From Pseudorasbora parva (lineage: Eukaryota; Chordata; Actinopteri; Cypriniformes; Gobionidae): 64,000 bases of DNA. Under the pieces are notes generated by a model. It worked only from the letters and a program-made list of their open reading frames with translations. It was not told the DNA's origin and ran no database searches. Positions 37,614 to 47,653 of this stretch are shown here, one piece after another (position 1 is the stretch's first letter; each line of letters starts with the position of its first letter). The DNA is taken from the NCBI RefSeq assembly GCF_024679245.1, contig NC_090196.1, positions 10,380,361-10,444,360 on the forward strand. The letters run 5' to 3'. The translations under genes and the position numbers were made by a program.

Positions 37614-39563
37614 ATGTCTCAAGCACAACATGGCAGCGCTACCGAGTTCCCTCTAGTAGGCGACCCTTATCCGCGCCGGCTCCAGCCGCTATCGTGTCGG
37701 GCTCAGGCCTGGCAAGCCATGCCCGGGGTATCAAATTGGGTTATGAACATAGTAAAAAGGGGCTACTCGCTACAGTTCGTTCGCAGGCCCCCGCGCTTTC
37801 GCGCCGTGGTCGAGACCTCGGTGAGAAGCAGCGTCAGTCACGTGCTTCGCACCGAGATTTTGAAACTGGTAAAGAAGGGAGCGGTGGAGCCCGTTCCCCC
37901 TTCCAAAAGCGAGTCGGGCTTCTACAGCCGATACTTTCTCGTTCCGAAGAAGGACGGAGAGCTCAGGCCCATCCTAGATCTAAGGCATTTGAACAAAGCT
38001 CTAATGACTCGCTCGTTCAAAATGCTAACGGTGAAACAGATCCTCGCGCACATTCGCCCTGGGGACTGGTTTTTCACGATAGATCTGAAAGATGCGTACT
38101 TTCATGTGCAGGTAGCCCCCCACCACAGGCCATTCTTGAGATTCGCCTTCGAGGGGCAGGCTTATCAGTACACGGTCCTGCCATTCGGCTTATCCCTGGC
38201 GCCCCGCACGTTTACGAAATGTATGGACACGGCATTAGCCCCGCTCAGGCTGAAAGGGATGCGGGTGCTCAACTACCTCGACAACTGGCTAGTGATAGCC
38301 CAGTCTCGAGCAGAACTACTAACACACAGATCCTGGCTCCTCAACCATTTAGACTGTTTGGGTCTCAGGATCAATATCGCCAAGAGCTCGATGTCACCCA
38401 CTCAAAAGATATCTTTTCTGGGCTTTGTTCTAGACTCGAGACTCATGAACGCGCGGCTGACGTCACAGCGCGCGCTATCCGTCCAGAACATGGCGACTTC
38501 ATTCAAAGCCGGAACTCGCGTTCCCCTGAAACACTTTCAGAGAATGCTCGGCCTTATGGCCTCGGCATCGTCAGTGCTCAGGCTGGGACTGCTACACATG
38601 CGTCCCCTCCAGCGTTGGCTACGCGCCCGTGTCCCTCCTTATGCATGGAAATGGGGCCGTTTTCCCGTCAAAGTGAGCCACAGCGTTGTCAAAACTTTGG
38701 CTCCTTGGAAGAGGACAGAGTGGTATCGGAGGGGCGTGCTTATGGGCACAGTCACGAAGTTGAAAGTGGTCTCGACAGATGCCTCCACTCGGGGGTGGGG
38801 AGCCCTACACGAGGGCAAGCCGGTCTCTGGCCTGTGGGCAGAAACAGAAAAGCGGCTGCACATAAACTGTCTAGAGATGAAAGCGGTCGCCTTATCGCTG
38901 AGAGCTTTCCTTCCACATATAAAGAACCACCACGTCTTGGTTCGTTCAGACAACATGTCGGTGGTAGCGTACATAAACCGCCAGGGTGGCCTGAGATCAT
39001 ATTCCCTTCACCGCATGGCGAAGCATCTCCTTTTATGGGCAGAGCACAACCTGAGCTCCCTGAGGGCGGCTCACGTGCCAGGTATTCTGAATGTGGGTCC
39101 GGATATGTTATCCAGGAGAACCATTCCCCCAGGGGAATGGTCTCTTCACCCGCAAACGGTTCTCTTAATTTGGAACACCTTCGGCAGAGCGAAAGTGGAT
39201 CTCTTCGCCTCAGAAGACAACACTCACTGCCCAATATTTTTCTCCAAACGCAGGGATGCCCTGGCCCATGTCTGGCCCAGTCTCCCGCTGTATGCTTTCC
39301 CCCCGATCGCGATGCTACCACAAACCATCAAGAAAATCAGGGAGACAGCATCCGCGGTGCTTTTAATAGCCCCGCTCTGGAGGAACCGAACGTGGTTCTC
39401 CGATCTGATCCAGCTGTCAGACACAGCCCCATGGCCCATTCCGCTGAGGAAAGACCTCCTCACGCAGGCGAAGGGGGGGATCTGGCATCCCAGTCCCGAA
39501 CTATGGGCCCTCCACGTATGGCCCATCAACTGGTATCGGGAAACCTCTCTGACAGAGTTATGA
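37614..39563 (+). CDS. pol: E2 RT-RNase H polyprotein, YLDN variant, 649 aa
   Basis: This is a DIRS reverse transcriptase with RNase H and a C-terminal domain. The frame is open from 37377, and ATG 37614 is the first in-frame Met. Visible RT blocks from this start are VPKKDGELRPILDLR, D157 in TIDLKDAYFHV, and the LPFGLSLAPRTFTK block. The catalytic box reads Y221-L222-D223-N224, with AAC at 38283-38285 where E5 has an Asp codon. The RNase H acidic residues lie in STDAS, CLEMKA, RSDNMS and GPDMLSR. The C-terminal domain has VDLFAS, FPP and a WRNRTWF block, in the position described for the DIRS Dam-like methyltransferase domain. Loss of this metal-binding aspartate should abolish polymerisation. 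Confidence 0.88.
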   Translation: MSQAQHGSATEFPLVGDPYPRRLQPLSCRAQAWQAMPGVSNWVMNIVKRGYSLQFVRRPPRFRAVVETSVRSSVSHVLRTEILKLVKKGAVEPVPPSKSESGFYSRYFLVPKKDGELRPILDLRHLNKALMTRSFKMLTVKQILAHIRPGDWFFTIDLKDAYFHVQVAPHHRPFLRFAFEGQAYQYTVLPFGLSLAPRTFTKCMDTALAPLRLKGMRVLNYLDNWLVIAQSRAELLTHRSWLLNHLDCLGLRINIAKSSMSPTQKISFLGFVLDSRLMNARLTSQRALSVQNMATSFKAGTRVPLKHFQRMLGLMASASSVLRLGLLHMRPLQRWLRARVPPYAWKWGRFPVKVSHSVVKTLAPWKRTEWYRRGVLMGTVTKLKVVSTDASTRGWGALHEGKPVSGLWAETEKRLHINCLEMKAVALSLRAFLPHIKNHHVLVRSDNMSVVAYINRQGGLRSYSLHRMAKHLLLWAEHNLSSLRAAHVPGILNVGPDMLSRRTIPPGEWSLHPQTVLLIWNTFGRAKVDLFASEDNTHCPIFFSKRRDALAHVWPSLPLYAFPPIAMLPQTIKKIRETASAVLLIAPLWRNRTWFSDLIQLSDTAPWPIPLRKDLLTQAKGGIWHPSPELWALHVWPINWYRETSLTEL

Positions 39564-40531
39564 ACACTATAGCGGAAGCTAGAGCCCCCTCGACGAGGCG
39601 GCTCTATACTCTGAAGTGGTCAGTGTTTTCTAACTGGTGTGCCGTCCGAAATATCGACGCACGCTCATGCGAAATAACAGAAGTGCTCGCTTTTCTCCAA
39701 GAGCTACTGGACGCGGGTCGTTGCCCCTCCGCGCTCAAAGTTTATGTCGCCGCCATAGCAGCTAACCACGCTCAGGTCGCGGGACATTCACTAGGGAAAA
39801 GTGAGCTCATTGTACGTTTTCTTAAAGGGGCCAGGAGATTGAACCCCCCTCGCCCCCCTTCGGTCCCTATTTGGGACCTCGCGGTGGTTCTAGACGCTAT
39901 GAAGGGTCCCCCCTTCGAGCCTCTCCAGACCGCGACCATAAAGCTTTTATCATTCAAAACTGCGTTTCTGCTGGCTCTGGCCTCGGTTAAACGTGTGAGT
40001 GACTTACACGCACTCTCAGTGAGTCCGTCCTGTCTCGAGTTCGGGCCCAACAACTCCAAAGTTGTTCTTAAACCGAGACATGGTTTTATACCCAAAGTGC
40101 TTTCTACCCCTTTTAGAGCACAGGTTATTACTCTGCTTCCTTTACCCGTATCTCAGGGTGAACAGGACGCGAATCTACTCTGCCCGGTCAGAGCTCTGAG
40201 ACTGTATCTGGAGCGCTCCTCCCCCTTCAGGCAGTCGGACCAGCTGTTTGTCTGCTTCGGCGGCCGCACTAAAGGTTGTGCTGTCACGAAGCAAAGACTC
40301 TCACACTGGATAGTGGACGCTATCTCGCTGGCATATGAGTCTAAAAACCTGACTTGCCCTATAGGCGTTAAAGCCCACTCCACTAGAGGCATGGCCTCAT
40401 CTTGGGCTTGGTCGTGTGGCATTTCTTTGGAAGATATCTGTGCGGCGGCAGGCTGGGCCTCTCCGTCCACTTTTATCAGATTCTATAAATTGGAGGTTCC
40501 AGCTCTACAAGCAGGGCTTCTCTCCATTTAG
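39503..40531 (+). CDS. E2 tyrosine recombinase (DIRS YR), 342 aa
   Basis: This is a DIRS-type tyrosine recombinase. The open frame extends upstream through RT, but recombinase similarity starts at ARAPSTRRLY, so I place the start at ATG 39503, overlapping RT by 61 bases. Catalytic residues are R164 (VKRVSDL), H292 and R295 (HSTR), W318 and Y328 (RFYKL). It is intact and colinear with the E5 and E3/E4 recombinases. As the element's only integrase-type enzyme it should join the circular DNA at GTT cores. Confidence 0.9.
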   Translation: MGPPRMAHQLVSGNLSDRVMNTIAEARAPSTRRLYTLKWSVFSNWCAVRNIDARSCEITEVLAFLQELLDAGRCPSALKVYVAAIAANHAQVAGHSLGKSELIVRFLKGARRLNPPRPPSVPIWDLAVVLDAMKGPPFEPLQTATIKLLSFKTAFLLALASVKRVSDLHALSVSPSCLEFGPNNSKVVLKPRHGFIPKVLSTPFRAQVITLLPLPVSQGEQDANLLCPVRALRLYLERSSPFRQSDQLFVCFGGRTKGCAVTKQRLSHWIVDAISLAYESKNLTCPIGVKAHSTRGMASSWAWSCGISLEDICAAAGWASPSTFIRFYKLEVPALQAGLLSI

Positions 40532-40764
40532 GCTCTATCTTGACCCTGGTAAACAGATTGCCTTTAGTTTTGGCCTGTACACATCAGTCCTTAAGCACTT
40601 TTCATTTATCATAAGATCCGACTATGTCCGATCAGCCGTTCAAATGAACCGACTCTTCCGGTTCTTCATCCCCCCTTATAGCCGCCTCTTCGGTGTCTCG
40701 GGGGTTATTTACATGTGCTTTGGGTATACTGGGTCAGTCAGCACACACGGCGCTTTACATTGTG
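40532..40764 (+). other. E2 3' noncoding segment
   Basis: AT-richer sequence between the YR stop and the ICR. I see no conserved ORF or strong structure. Confidence 0.6.
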
Positions 40765-40860
40765 TTCCCATACGTAATACGAGGAACCTCTCTCGAAAGG
40801 GAACGTACTCGGTTACTTTCGTAACCTCGGTTCCCTGAGAGAGAGGAACGAGTATTACGT
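40765..40860 (+). other. E2 internal complementary region (ICR)
   Basis: 40765-40804 is the reverse complement of the left end 35369-35408. 40804-40860 is the reverse complement of the right end 41169-41225. It is a complete circle-junction complement, shorter than in lineage 1. Confidence 0.94.
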
Positions 40861-40910
40861 TCCGTGCCGTGTTTATGCTTCTCAGGTATCGCTTCAGTCG
40901 ATCTAAAAAC

Positions 40911-41177
40911 CTGACACCTATGGCGAAATCAGGGCTTTATATAGCCTCCTGTATGCAAATATAAGCACCTTTTTTCGGTGGGCTTCTGGAACGCCCCCCA
41001 TTGGCTCGTTCCTCTCAGCCGCCTCACCATAGGTTCATGCAGTTGCCATGGCCCGGCCAATCAGAGCGCTCCTCGCGCTGAGCTATGGCCGTTCAGCGGC
41101 ACTGCGCTTTACATGGATACCTTTATTAAAGTTTTGCTTCATATTCTCGAGAAAAGGAGTTTTCCCATACGTAATAC
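40911..41177 (-). repeat. E2 right inverted terminal repeat with convergent TATA
   Basis: Reverse complement of 35393-35659. The promoter motifs point leftward into the element. Confidence 0.9.
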
Positions 41178-41227
41178 TCGTTCCTCTCTCTCAGGGAACC
41201 GAGGTTACGAAAGTAACCGAGTACGTT

Positions 41228-44120
41228 TTTTATTGCACAAGTTTTTTTTGCATGCAATGCAATGCAGAATAACTAATCTTATTGCACAAGGTTTTTCGTA
41301 TTCAATGCATTGCAAAAACACCTACTCTCAGTGCACAGCGACTTAAATGCAATGTATTAGAAACCACTAATTTCTTGAATGAACAAAATGTTTTTGTATG
41401 CAATGCATGCAAAAGTCTTCTATGCACGAGTTTTTTCGTATGCAATGCAATGCAATGCAAAAGCACTCTTCTTTTTATTGCACTGCGAATTCTAATATGG
41501 AACACAAAAGCGCTATTAACTTCATTGCACGAGATCTACGCAATGCAAAGACACTGGCTCTTTGCTGCAATGCGAGTTTTTTATGTTATGCAAAAGCAAT
41601 AATCTCCTCATTGCACAAGTTTTTTGCATGCAATGCAGTGCCGAATAACTAATCTTATTGCACAAGGTTTTTCCGTATTCAATGCAATGCAAAAACACCT
41701 ACTCTCAGTGCACAGCGACTTAAATGCAATGCAATAGAAACCACTAATTTCTTCAATGAAAAAAATGTTTTTGTATGCAATGCATGCAAAAGTCTTCTAT
41801 GCACGAGTTTTTTAGTATGCAATGCAATGCAATGCAATGCAAAAGCTCTCTTCTCTTTATGCACCCCGAATTCTAATATGGAACACAAAACCGCTATTAA
41901 CTTCATTGCACGAGATCTATGCAATGCAAAGACACTGGCTCTTTGGTGCAATGCGAGTTTTTTTATGCAATGCAATGCAAAAGCAATAATCTCCTCATTG
42001 CACACGTTTTTTGCATGCAATGCAATGCAGAATAACTAATCTTATTGCACAAGGTTTTTCGTATTCAATGCAATGCAAAAACACCTACTCTCAGTGCACA
42101 GCGACTTAAATGCAATGCATTAGAAACCACTAATTTCTTGAATGAACAAAAGGTTTTTGTATGCAATGAATGCAAAAGTCTTCTATGCACGAGTTTTTTA
42201 GTATGCAATGCAAAAGCACTCCTCTTTATTGCACTGCGACTTCTAATATGGAAAGCATAGGCGTTATATCTTCATTGCACGAAATCTATGCAAGGCAAAG
42301 ACACTGGCTCTTCGGTGCAATGCGAGTTATTTATGCAATGCAACGCAAAAGCAATAATCTCCTCATTGCACAAGTTTTTTTGCATGCAATTCAATGCAGA
42401 ATAACTAATCTTATTGCACGAGTTTTTCCTTTTCAATTTAATGCAATGCAAAAGCACTCTTCTCTTTATTGCACTGCGAATTCTAATATGGAACACAAAA
42501 GCGCTATTAACTTCATTGCACGAAATCTATGCAATGCAATGACACTGGCTCTTCGGTGCAATGCGAGTTTTTATGCAATGCAATGCAAAAGCAATAATCT
42601 CCACATTGCACAAGTTTTTTTGCATGCAATGCAATGCAGAATAACTAATCTTATTGCACAAGGTTTTTCGTATTCAATGCAATGCAAAAACACCTACTCT
42701 CATTGCACAGCGACTTAAATGAAACCACTAATTTCTTGAATGCAAAAATGGTTTTTGAATGCAATGCATGCAAATGTCTTCTATGCACGATTTTTTTCGT
42801 ATACAATGCAAACAAAAGCACTTATCTCTTTATTGCACCGCGAATTCTTATATGGAAGCATAAGCGCTTATATCTTCATTGCACGAAATCTATGCAATGA
42901 AAAGACACTGGCTCTTCGGTGCAATAAGAGTTTTTTATGCAATGCAATGCAAAAGCAATAATCTCCTCATTGCACAAGTTTTTTTGCATGCAATGCAATG
43001 CAGAATAACTAATCTTATTGCACACGTTTTTTCGTATTCAATGCATTGCAAAAACACCTACTCTCAGTGCACAGCGACTTAAATGCAATGCATTAGAAAC
43101 CACTAATTTCTTGAATGCAAAAGAGGTTTTTGAATGCAATGCATTCAAATGTCTTCTATGCACGAGTTTTTTTTGTATGCAATGCAATGCAAAAGCACTC
43201 TTCTCTTTATTGCACCACGAATTCTAATATGGAACACGAAACCTCTATTAACTTCATTGCACGAGATCTACGCAATGCAAAGAGACTGGCTCTTTGCTGC
43301 AATGCAAGTTTTTTATGCAATGCAAAAGCAATAATCTCCTCATTGCACAAGTTTTTTTGCATGCAATGCAATGCAGAATAACTAATCTTATTGCACAAGG
43401 TTTTTGGTATTCAATGCATTGCAAAACACCTACTCTCAGTGCACAGCGACTTAAATGCAATGCATTAGAAACCACTAATTTCTTGAATGAACAAAATGTT
43501 TTTGTATGCAATGCATGCAAAAGTCTTCTGTGCACGAGTTTTTCCACGAGTTTTTTCGTATGCAATGCAATGCAATGCAAAAACACTCTTCTTTTTATTG
43601 CACTGCGAATTCTAATATGGAACACAAAAGCGCTAAAAACTTCATTGCACGAGATCTACGCAATGCAAAGACACTGGCTCTTTGCTGCAATGCGAGTTTT
43701 TTATTTAATGCAAAAGCAATAATCTCCTCTTTGCACAAGTTTTTTTTTTGCATGCAATGCAATGCCGAATAACTAATCTTATTGCACAAGGTTTTTAGTA
43801 TTCAATGCAATGCAAAAACACCTACTCTCAGTGCACAGCGACTTAAATGCAATGCATTAGAAACCACTAATTTCTTGAATGAACAAAAGGTTTTTGTATG
43901 CAATGAATGCAAAAGTCTTCTATGCACAAGTTTTTTAGTATGCAATGCAATGCAATGCAAAAGCACTCCTCTTTATTGCACCGCGACTTCTAATATGGAA
44001 AGCATAGGCGTTATATCTTCATTGCACGAAATCTATGCAAGGCAAAGACACTGGCTCTTTGGTGCAATGCGAGTTTTTTATGCAATGCAATGCAAAAGCA
44101 ATAATCTCCTCATTGCACAA
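41228..44120 (+). repeat. Satellite C array between E2 and E3
   Basis: About 2.9 kb of satellite C in the same orientation as the left segment. The CACCTACTCTCA marker recurs at about 41320, 41695, 42083, 42695, 43057, 43427 and 43819, mostly every 360-390 bp, with one longer gap at 42083-42695. No gene is seen. Confidence 0.9.
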
Positions 44121-44141
44121 GTTCCCTTTCGGGGAACTCGA

Positions 44142-44297
44142 GCTGCGTCGAAACGCTGTGAGAACGCCTCTGCGTTAATGCGTCGTGAAGCGCCTGTAGA
44201 ACCATTCCATCGGAAAAAAGATTGATCGTCGGCGTGATGACGTCATCGACCGTAAGCTATAAAGCGTCCGTGAAAACAAACAGGAACTAGCTTCTGA
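44142..44297 (+). repeat. E3 left inverted terminal repeat
   Basis: 156 bp matched inversely by 48863-49018 with a few mismatches, for example the right arm has GAAGCAGC where the left predicts GACGCAGC. Confidence 0.88.
44238..44263 (+). promoter_or_regulatory. E3 promoter: CRE plus TATA in left ITR
   Basis: A perfect CREB/ATF site, TGACGTCA (44238-44245), lies 12 bases upstream of TATAAA (44258-44263). Both are repeated in inverted orientation in the right ITR (CRE 48915-48922). E4 has the same pair. Confidence 0.75.
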
Positions 44298-44436
44298 GCC
44301 TTCAGCAAGCGATCTGTGTGAACCTGTCTGTCTATTTGGTGTTTTTGTCTGTCTATATCCAGAGATTTTCCACCCTTTTGTTAAATATTGCATATATATT
44401 AACAAAACAAAGCGAAAATAAAATAGATAGAATAAA

Positions 44437-45915
44437 ATGGCGAGTGAAAGCAGTTTTAAGAGGTGTGTTCATCCCTGCCCACGTTACATCACGAGCGGGG
44501 ATACACACTCTCTTTGTTTAGCCTGCTTGGGAGCGCAGCATGCCCAGGCAGCCCTCGAGGGGGCTGCTTGCGAGCATTGTGAGCGATTACCACTGAGAAC
44601 GCTGCGCTCCCGCCGGGCACTCTTCGAGGAGGGTGCCTCGGCTCGTGTTCCCCGCGGCTCTGCTCCCGCTGCCGCCGAGGCGGAGCGGAGGCTGCAGTCG
44701 TGGGGATCATAATTGGATGTTGCAGAGGGGTTAGAGACGGGCGCTGCCTTATCTCTGCCCTCACCTGCTCCATCCAGCGGCTCTTCTCGGGGCATGGAAG
44801 CACGCATGGCGGTTTCTTCCCCCCCGAGAGAGTCGCCGGTGCTTCATCTGTCCAGCTCTGAGGAGGTGGACGTTGAAAGCATCGAGACTGAAGACTCGCC
44901 ACTTCAGTCCCCTGCTAGTGAGGAGCTAGTTGAGGTTCTGACGCGAGCAGTGGCCAGATTAAATATTGACTGGCCCACTGAGAGAACTGAGGCAGGAAGA
45001 AAACATCACAGTAAATTAGACGAACGATTCCTGCCGTCTCGCGCTTCAGAGCCTCAGCGGCGGGGCCTGCCGTTCTTCCATGACTTGCACACCGAGGTGG
45101 CAAGATCATGGAGGAGACCGGCATCATATCGAGTTTTCAGCCCGCAGACCTCGGTCTACAGTAACATCGGCGGGCTGAAACAGTATGGTTATGGGGCGAT
45201 GCCAAAGGTTGAAGAGACGCTTGCGAGCCATCTCTCGCCTTCCTCGGTATCGTCCCTTAAGGCCCCGACTTTACCCACCAGACCCCTAAAAACAACGTCG
45301 GCGTTGGTGGGTAAAGCGTACTCGGCAGCGGGTCAGGCGGCTGCATGCCTGCACACGATGGCTATCGTGCAGGCATACCAGGCTGACCTGCTGAGGGATC
45401 TGGATGGTAGTGATGTTGTGGGGGGAGATATTGTCGCTGAATTGAGAACGTCAGCTGATTTAGCTCTCCGGGCCACCAAGGAGACGGCCAGATGTGTTGG
45501 CCGCTCCATGGCAGCATTGGTGGCCACGGAGAGACACCTTTGGTTGAACCCCACAGACATCAAGGAGAGGGAGAAAGCTTTCCTGCTTGATGCGCCGCTT
45601 TCTCCTGGAGGCCTCTTCGGTGACGCAGTCCACACTGTCACCGAGAGGTTCCAGGAGTCGAAAAAGCAAGCTGCGGCACTCAAGCAGTTCCTCCCTCTCC
45701 GGGTCCAGGTCCCTGGGGCTGCTGCCGATACCATCAGGCAGCCCAAACCGAGTACGAGCTCCTCACATAGGGCTCAACAAAAACAGAGCGTCGCTGCCCG
45801 AGCTCCCCCTCAGCGCGGGGACGAGGGGCGGCGCTCTCAGACGAGGCCTTCGAGGGGCAGGGCTGATCTGCGGACAGTCCTGATCGCCAAGAAGGCCTCG
45901 TCGAAGCGTTCCTGA
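44437..45915 (+). pseudogene. gag: E3 gag with one in-frame stop
   Basis: From ATG 44437 the frame encodes a lineage-3 Gag with the candidate zinc module C10-x3-C14-x9-H24-x2-C27-x2-C30-x4-H35-x9-C45-x2-C48. A CAA to TAA change creates a stop at 44710-44712; E4 has CAA there. The same frame then stays open to TGA 45913-45915 and encodes the shared Gag core (LPFFHDLHTEVARSW, GYGAMPKVEETLASHL, GKAYSAAGQAA, RHLWLNPTDIKEREK). Apart from this stop the ORF is undamaged, so the change looks recent. Confidence 0.88.
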
Positions 45916-45936
45916 CGCCAGAAGCGTCAGGACGCT

Positions 45937-46007
45937 GAGGGTGGTTCCCCCCGTAGGGAAACGGTGTTTACCCCTGCCAACGGTACCCGTTTCCCTACGG
46001 CACCCTC
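45937..46007 (+). other. E3 gag/RT junction stem-loop
   Basis: The arm CCGTAGGGAAACGG (45951-45964) pairs perfectly with 45987-46000 across a 22-base loop. The pairing continues after a 7-base bulge with GAGGGTG (45937-45943) against CACCCTC (46001-46007), giving 21 base pairs. A smaller hairpin (7-bp stem CTGACGC, 45912-45930) overlaps the gag stop codon. Both are conserved in E4. Confidence 0.75.
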
Positions 46008-47653
46008 GGGGGGCCGCGCTGCCAACCCCGCCGCAATGCCGGGGCGCAGTCGGTCTCCGCGGGCCACCCGAGGGTGGTCCGCACCCCCTTCGGGGGGCCC
46101 CCGAGCAGTCAAGTCAGTTGTTCCCTGCCGGTCCGCCGCTTCAGGGCACTGTGCTTGTTGCTTAAAATACACCAGAGGCCAGCCTCGAGAGGCTGGTTCC
46201 CTTAGTAGATTTTCTAGACGAGTGGAAACGTCTATCAAATATATCTCATTGGGTCCTGCAGATAATAGAAAAGGGGTACGCCATTCAATTCAGAAGTCGG
46301 CCACCTCCTTTCTGCGGTGTCCTACCTACAGAGGTGGGCCCGGAGCAGGCTCTGGTAATGGCACAGGAAGTAGAGACACTCCTGCAAAAAGGGGCTATAG
46401 AGAGGGTTCCCCCTCCCAGCAGGGAGTCTGGCTTTTACAGCCGTTACTTCAGCCGTTGAGGCTGAACGCCAAGAAGAGTGTGCTTTCTCCGGCTCAGAGA
46501 ACCACTTTTCTAGGTGTGAACTGGGATTCGGTAATTATGCGGGCGCAATTATCGCAAACACGCATAGCATCGATCCTGGCAGCCGTCAAAGAACAGAAGC
46601 TAGGCCGGGCCGTCACTGTGAAACAGTTCCAGAAACTGTTAGGTCTCATGGCAGCAGCGTCCAACGTGATACCTTTTGGCCTACTGTACATGAGGCCACT
46701 GCAGTGGTGGCTCAGAACAAAAGGGTTCTCCCCGAGGGGAAATCCGCTCCGCACGATCAAAGTCACGCGGCGATGCCTACGTGCTCTGGTCATGTGGAAA
46801 AACCCGGGGTTTTTATCTCAGGGTCCCGTGTTGGGGGCTCATGTTCGTCCCGTAACGCTAACGACAGATGCCTCTCTCACGGGCTGGGGGGCGACCATGA
46901 GTGGTCGCTCATCCCAGGGTCTATGGCAGGAACATCAGCGGCACTGGCACATAAATCGGCTAGAGATGCTCGCAGTGTTTCTTGCATTGCATTGAGTTCC
47001 TGCCCGACCTCAGGGGCCACCACGTGCTAGTCAGGACAGACAACACGTCGGTGGTCGCCTATATAAATCACCAGGGGGGTCTGAGGTCTCGTCCGTTGGA
47101 CAAATTGGCACATCGGATCCTCCTGTGGGCCCAAGGGAAATTGCTGTCAATCAGGGCAGTGTATATCCCGGGGGCCCTGAATCAGGAAGCAGACAGCCTG
47201 TCGAGACAGGGGCCGAGGCCCGGGGAATGGAGACTCCACCCAGAGGTGGTGGAGCTCCTGTGGAAGGTTTATGGGAAAGCGGAAATAGACCTATTTGCTT
47301 CGGTGGAGAATTCCCACTGCCCGCAGTGGTTTTCTCTGACCCATCCGGCCCCGCTGGGGCTGGATGCCATGGTACAGGAGTGGCCGAGGCTGCCTCTGTA
47401 CGCCTTCCCCCCGATTGTCTTGCTTCCAGGAGTTCTGGAGAGGGTACGCCGGGACGGGGCCCAGGTACTTCTAGTGGCTCCGTACTGGCCGACCCGAGTA
47501 TGGTTTTCGGACCTGATATCTCTCCTGGAAGGCTCTCCGATGGAGATTCCGACCAGGAGGGATCTACTCTCTCAGGCGGGCGGGAGATTCCTGCACCCAC
47601 GCCCGGAGATGTGGAAACTGTGGGCCTGGCCTCTGAGGGGGCTAGGCTCATAG
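45941..47653 (+). pseudogene. E3 RT-RNase H pseudogene, polymerase core deleted
   Basis: The N-terminal part matches E4 RT but has a CAA to TAA stop at 46163-46165. At about 46451-46456 the sequence jumps from the YF of the first RT block to LRLNAKK. About 425 bp present in E4 (its 51796-52220) is missing, which removes motif A, the LPFGL block and the YIDD box. The join carries a four-base filler that recreates CAGCCGTT from eight bases upstream. RNase H follows in another frame to 46995, then a one-base gain near 46990 restores the original frame for 46982-47653. It cannot encode a working reverse transcriptase. Confidence 0.9.

Larger units (their letters stand above)
35369..41227 (+). mobile_element. 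DIRS-type YR retrotransposon E2 (lineage 2)
   Basis: This 5.86-kb element is inserted in satellite C. It has 267-bp ITRs (35393-35659 and 40911-41177), an ICR at 40765-40860, and open gag, RT-RNase H and YR frames. Both junctions carry GTT. Removing the element joins GCAATGCGAGTT to TTTTATTGCAC, close to the satellite C consensus. The RT second catalytic-box aspartate is replaced by asparagine, so autonomy is doubtful although no frame is broken. Confidence 0.94.

Noticed and set aside
33833..44106. Many short ORFs rich in CNAMQ and HCIALH peptides on both strands
   Set aside because: They are products of the TGCAATGCA satellite C subrepeats. They change frame between units and have no independent conservation.
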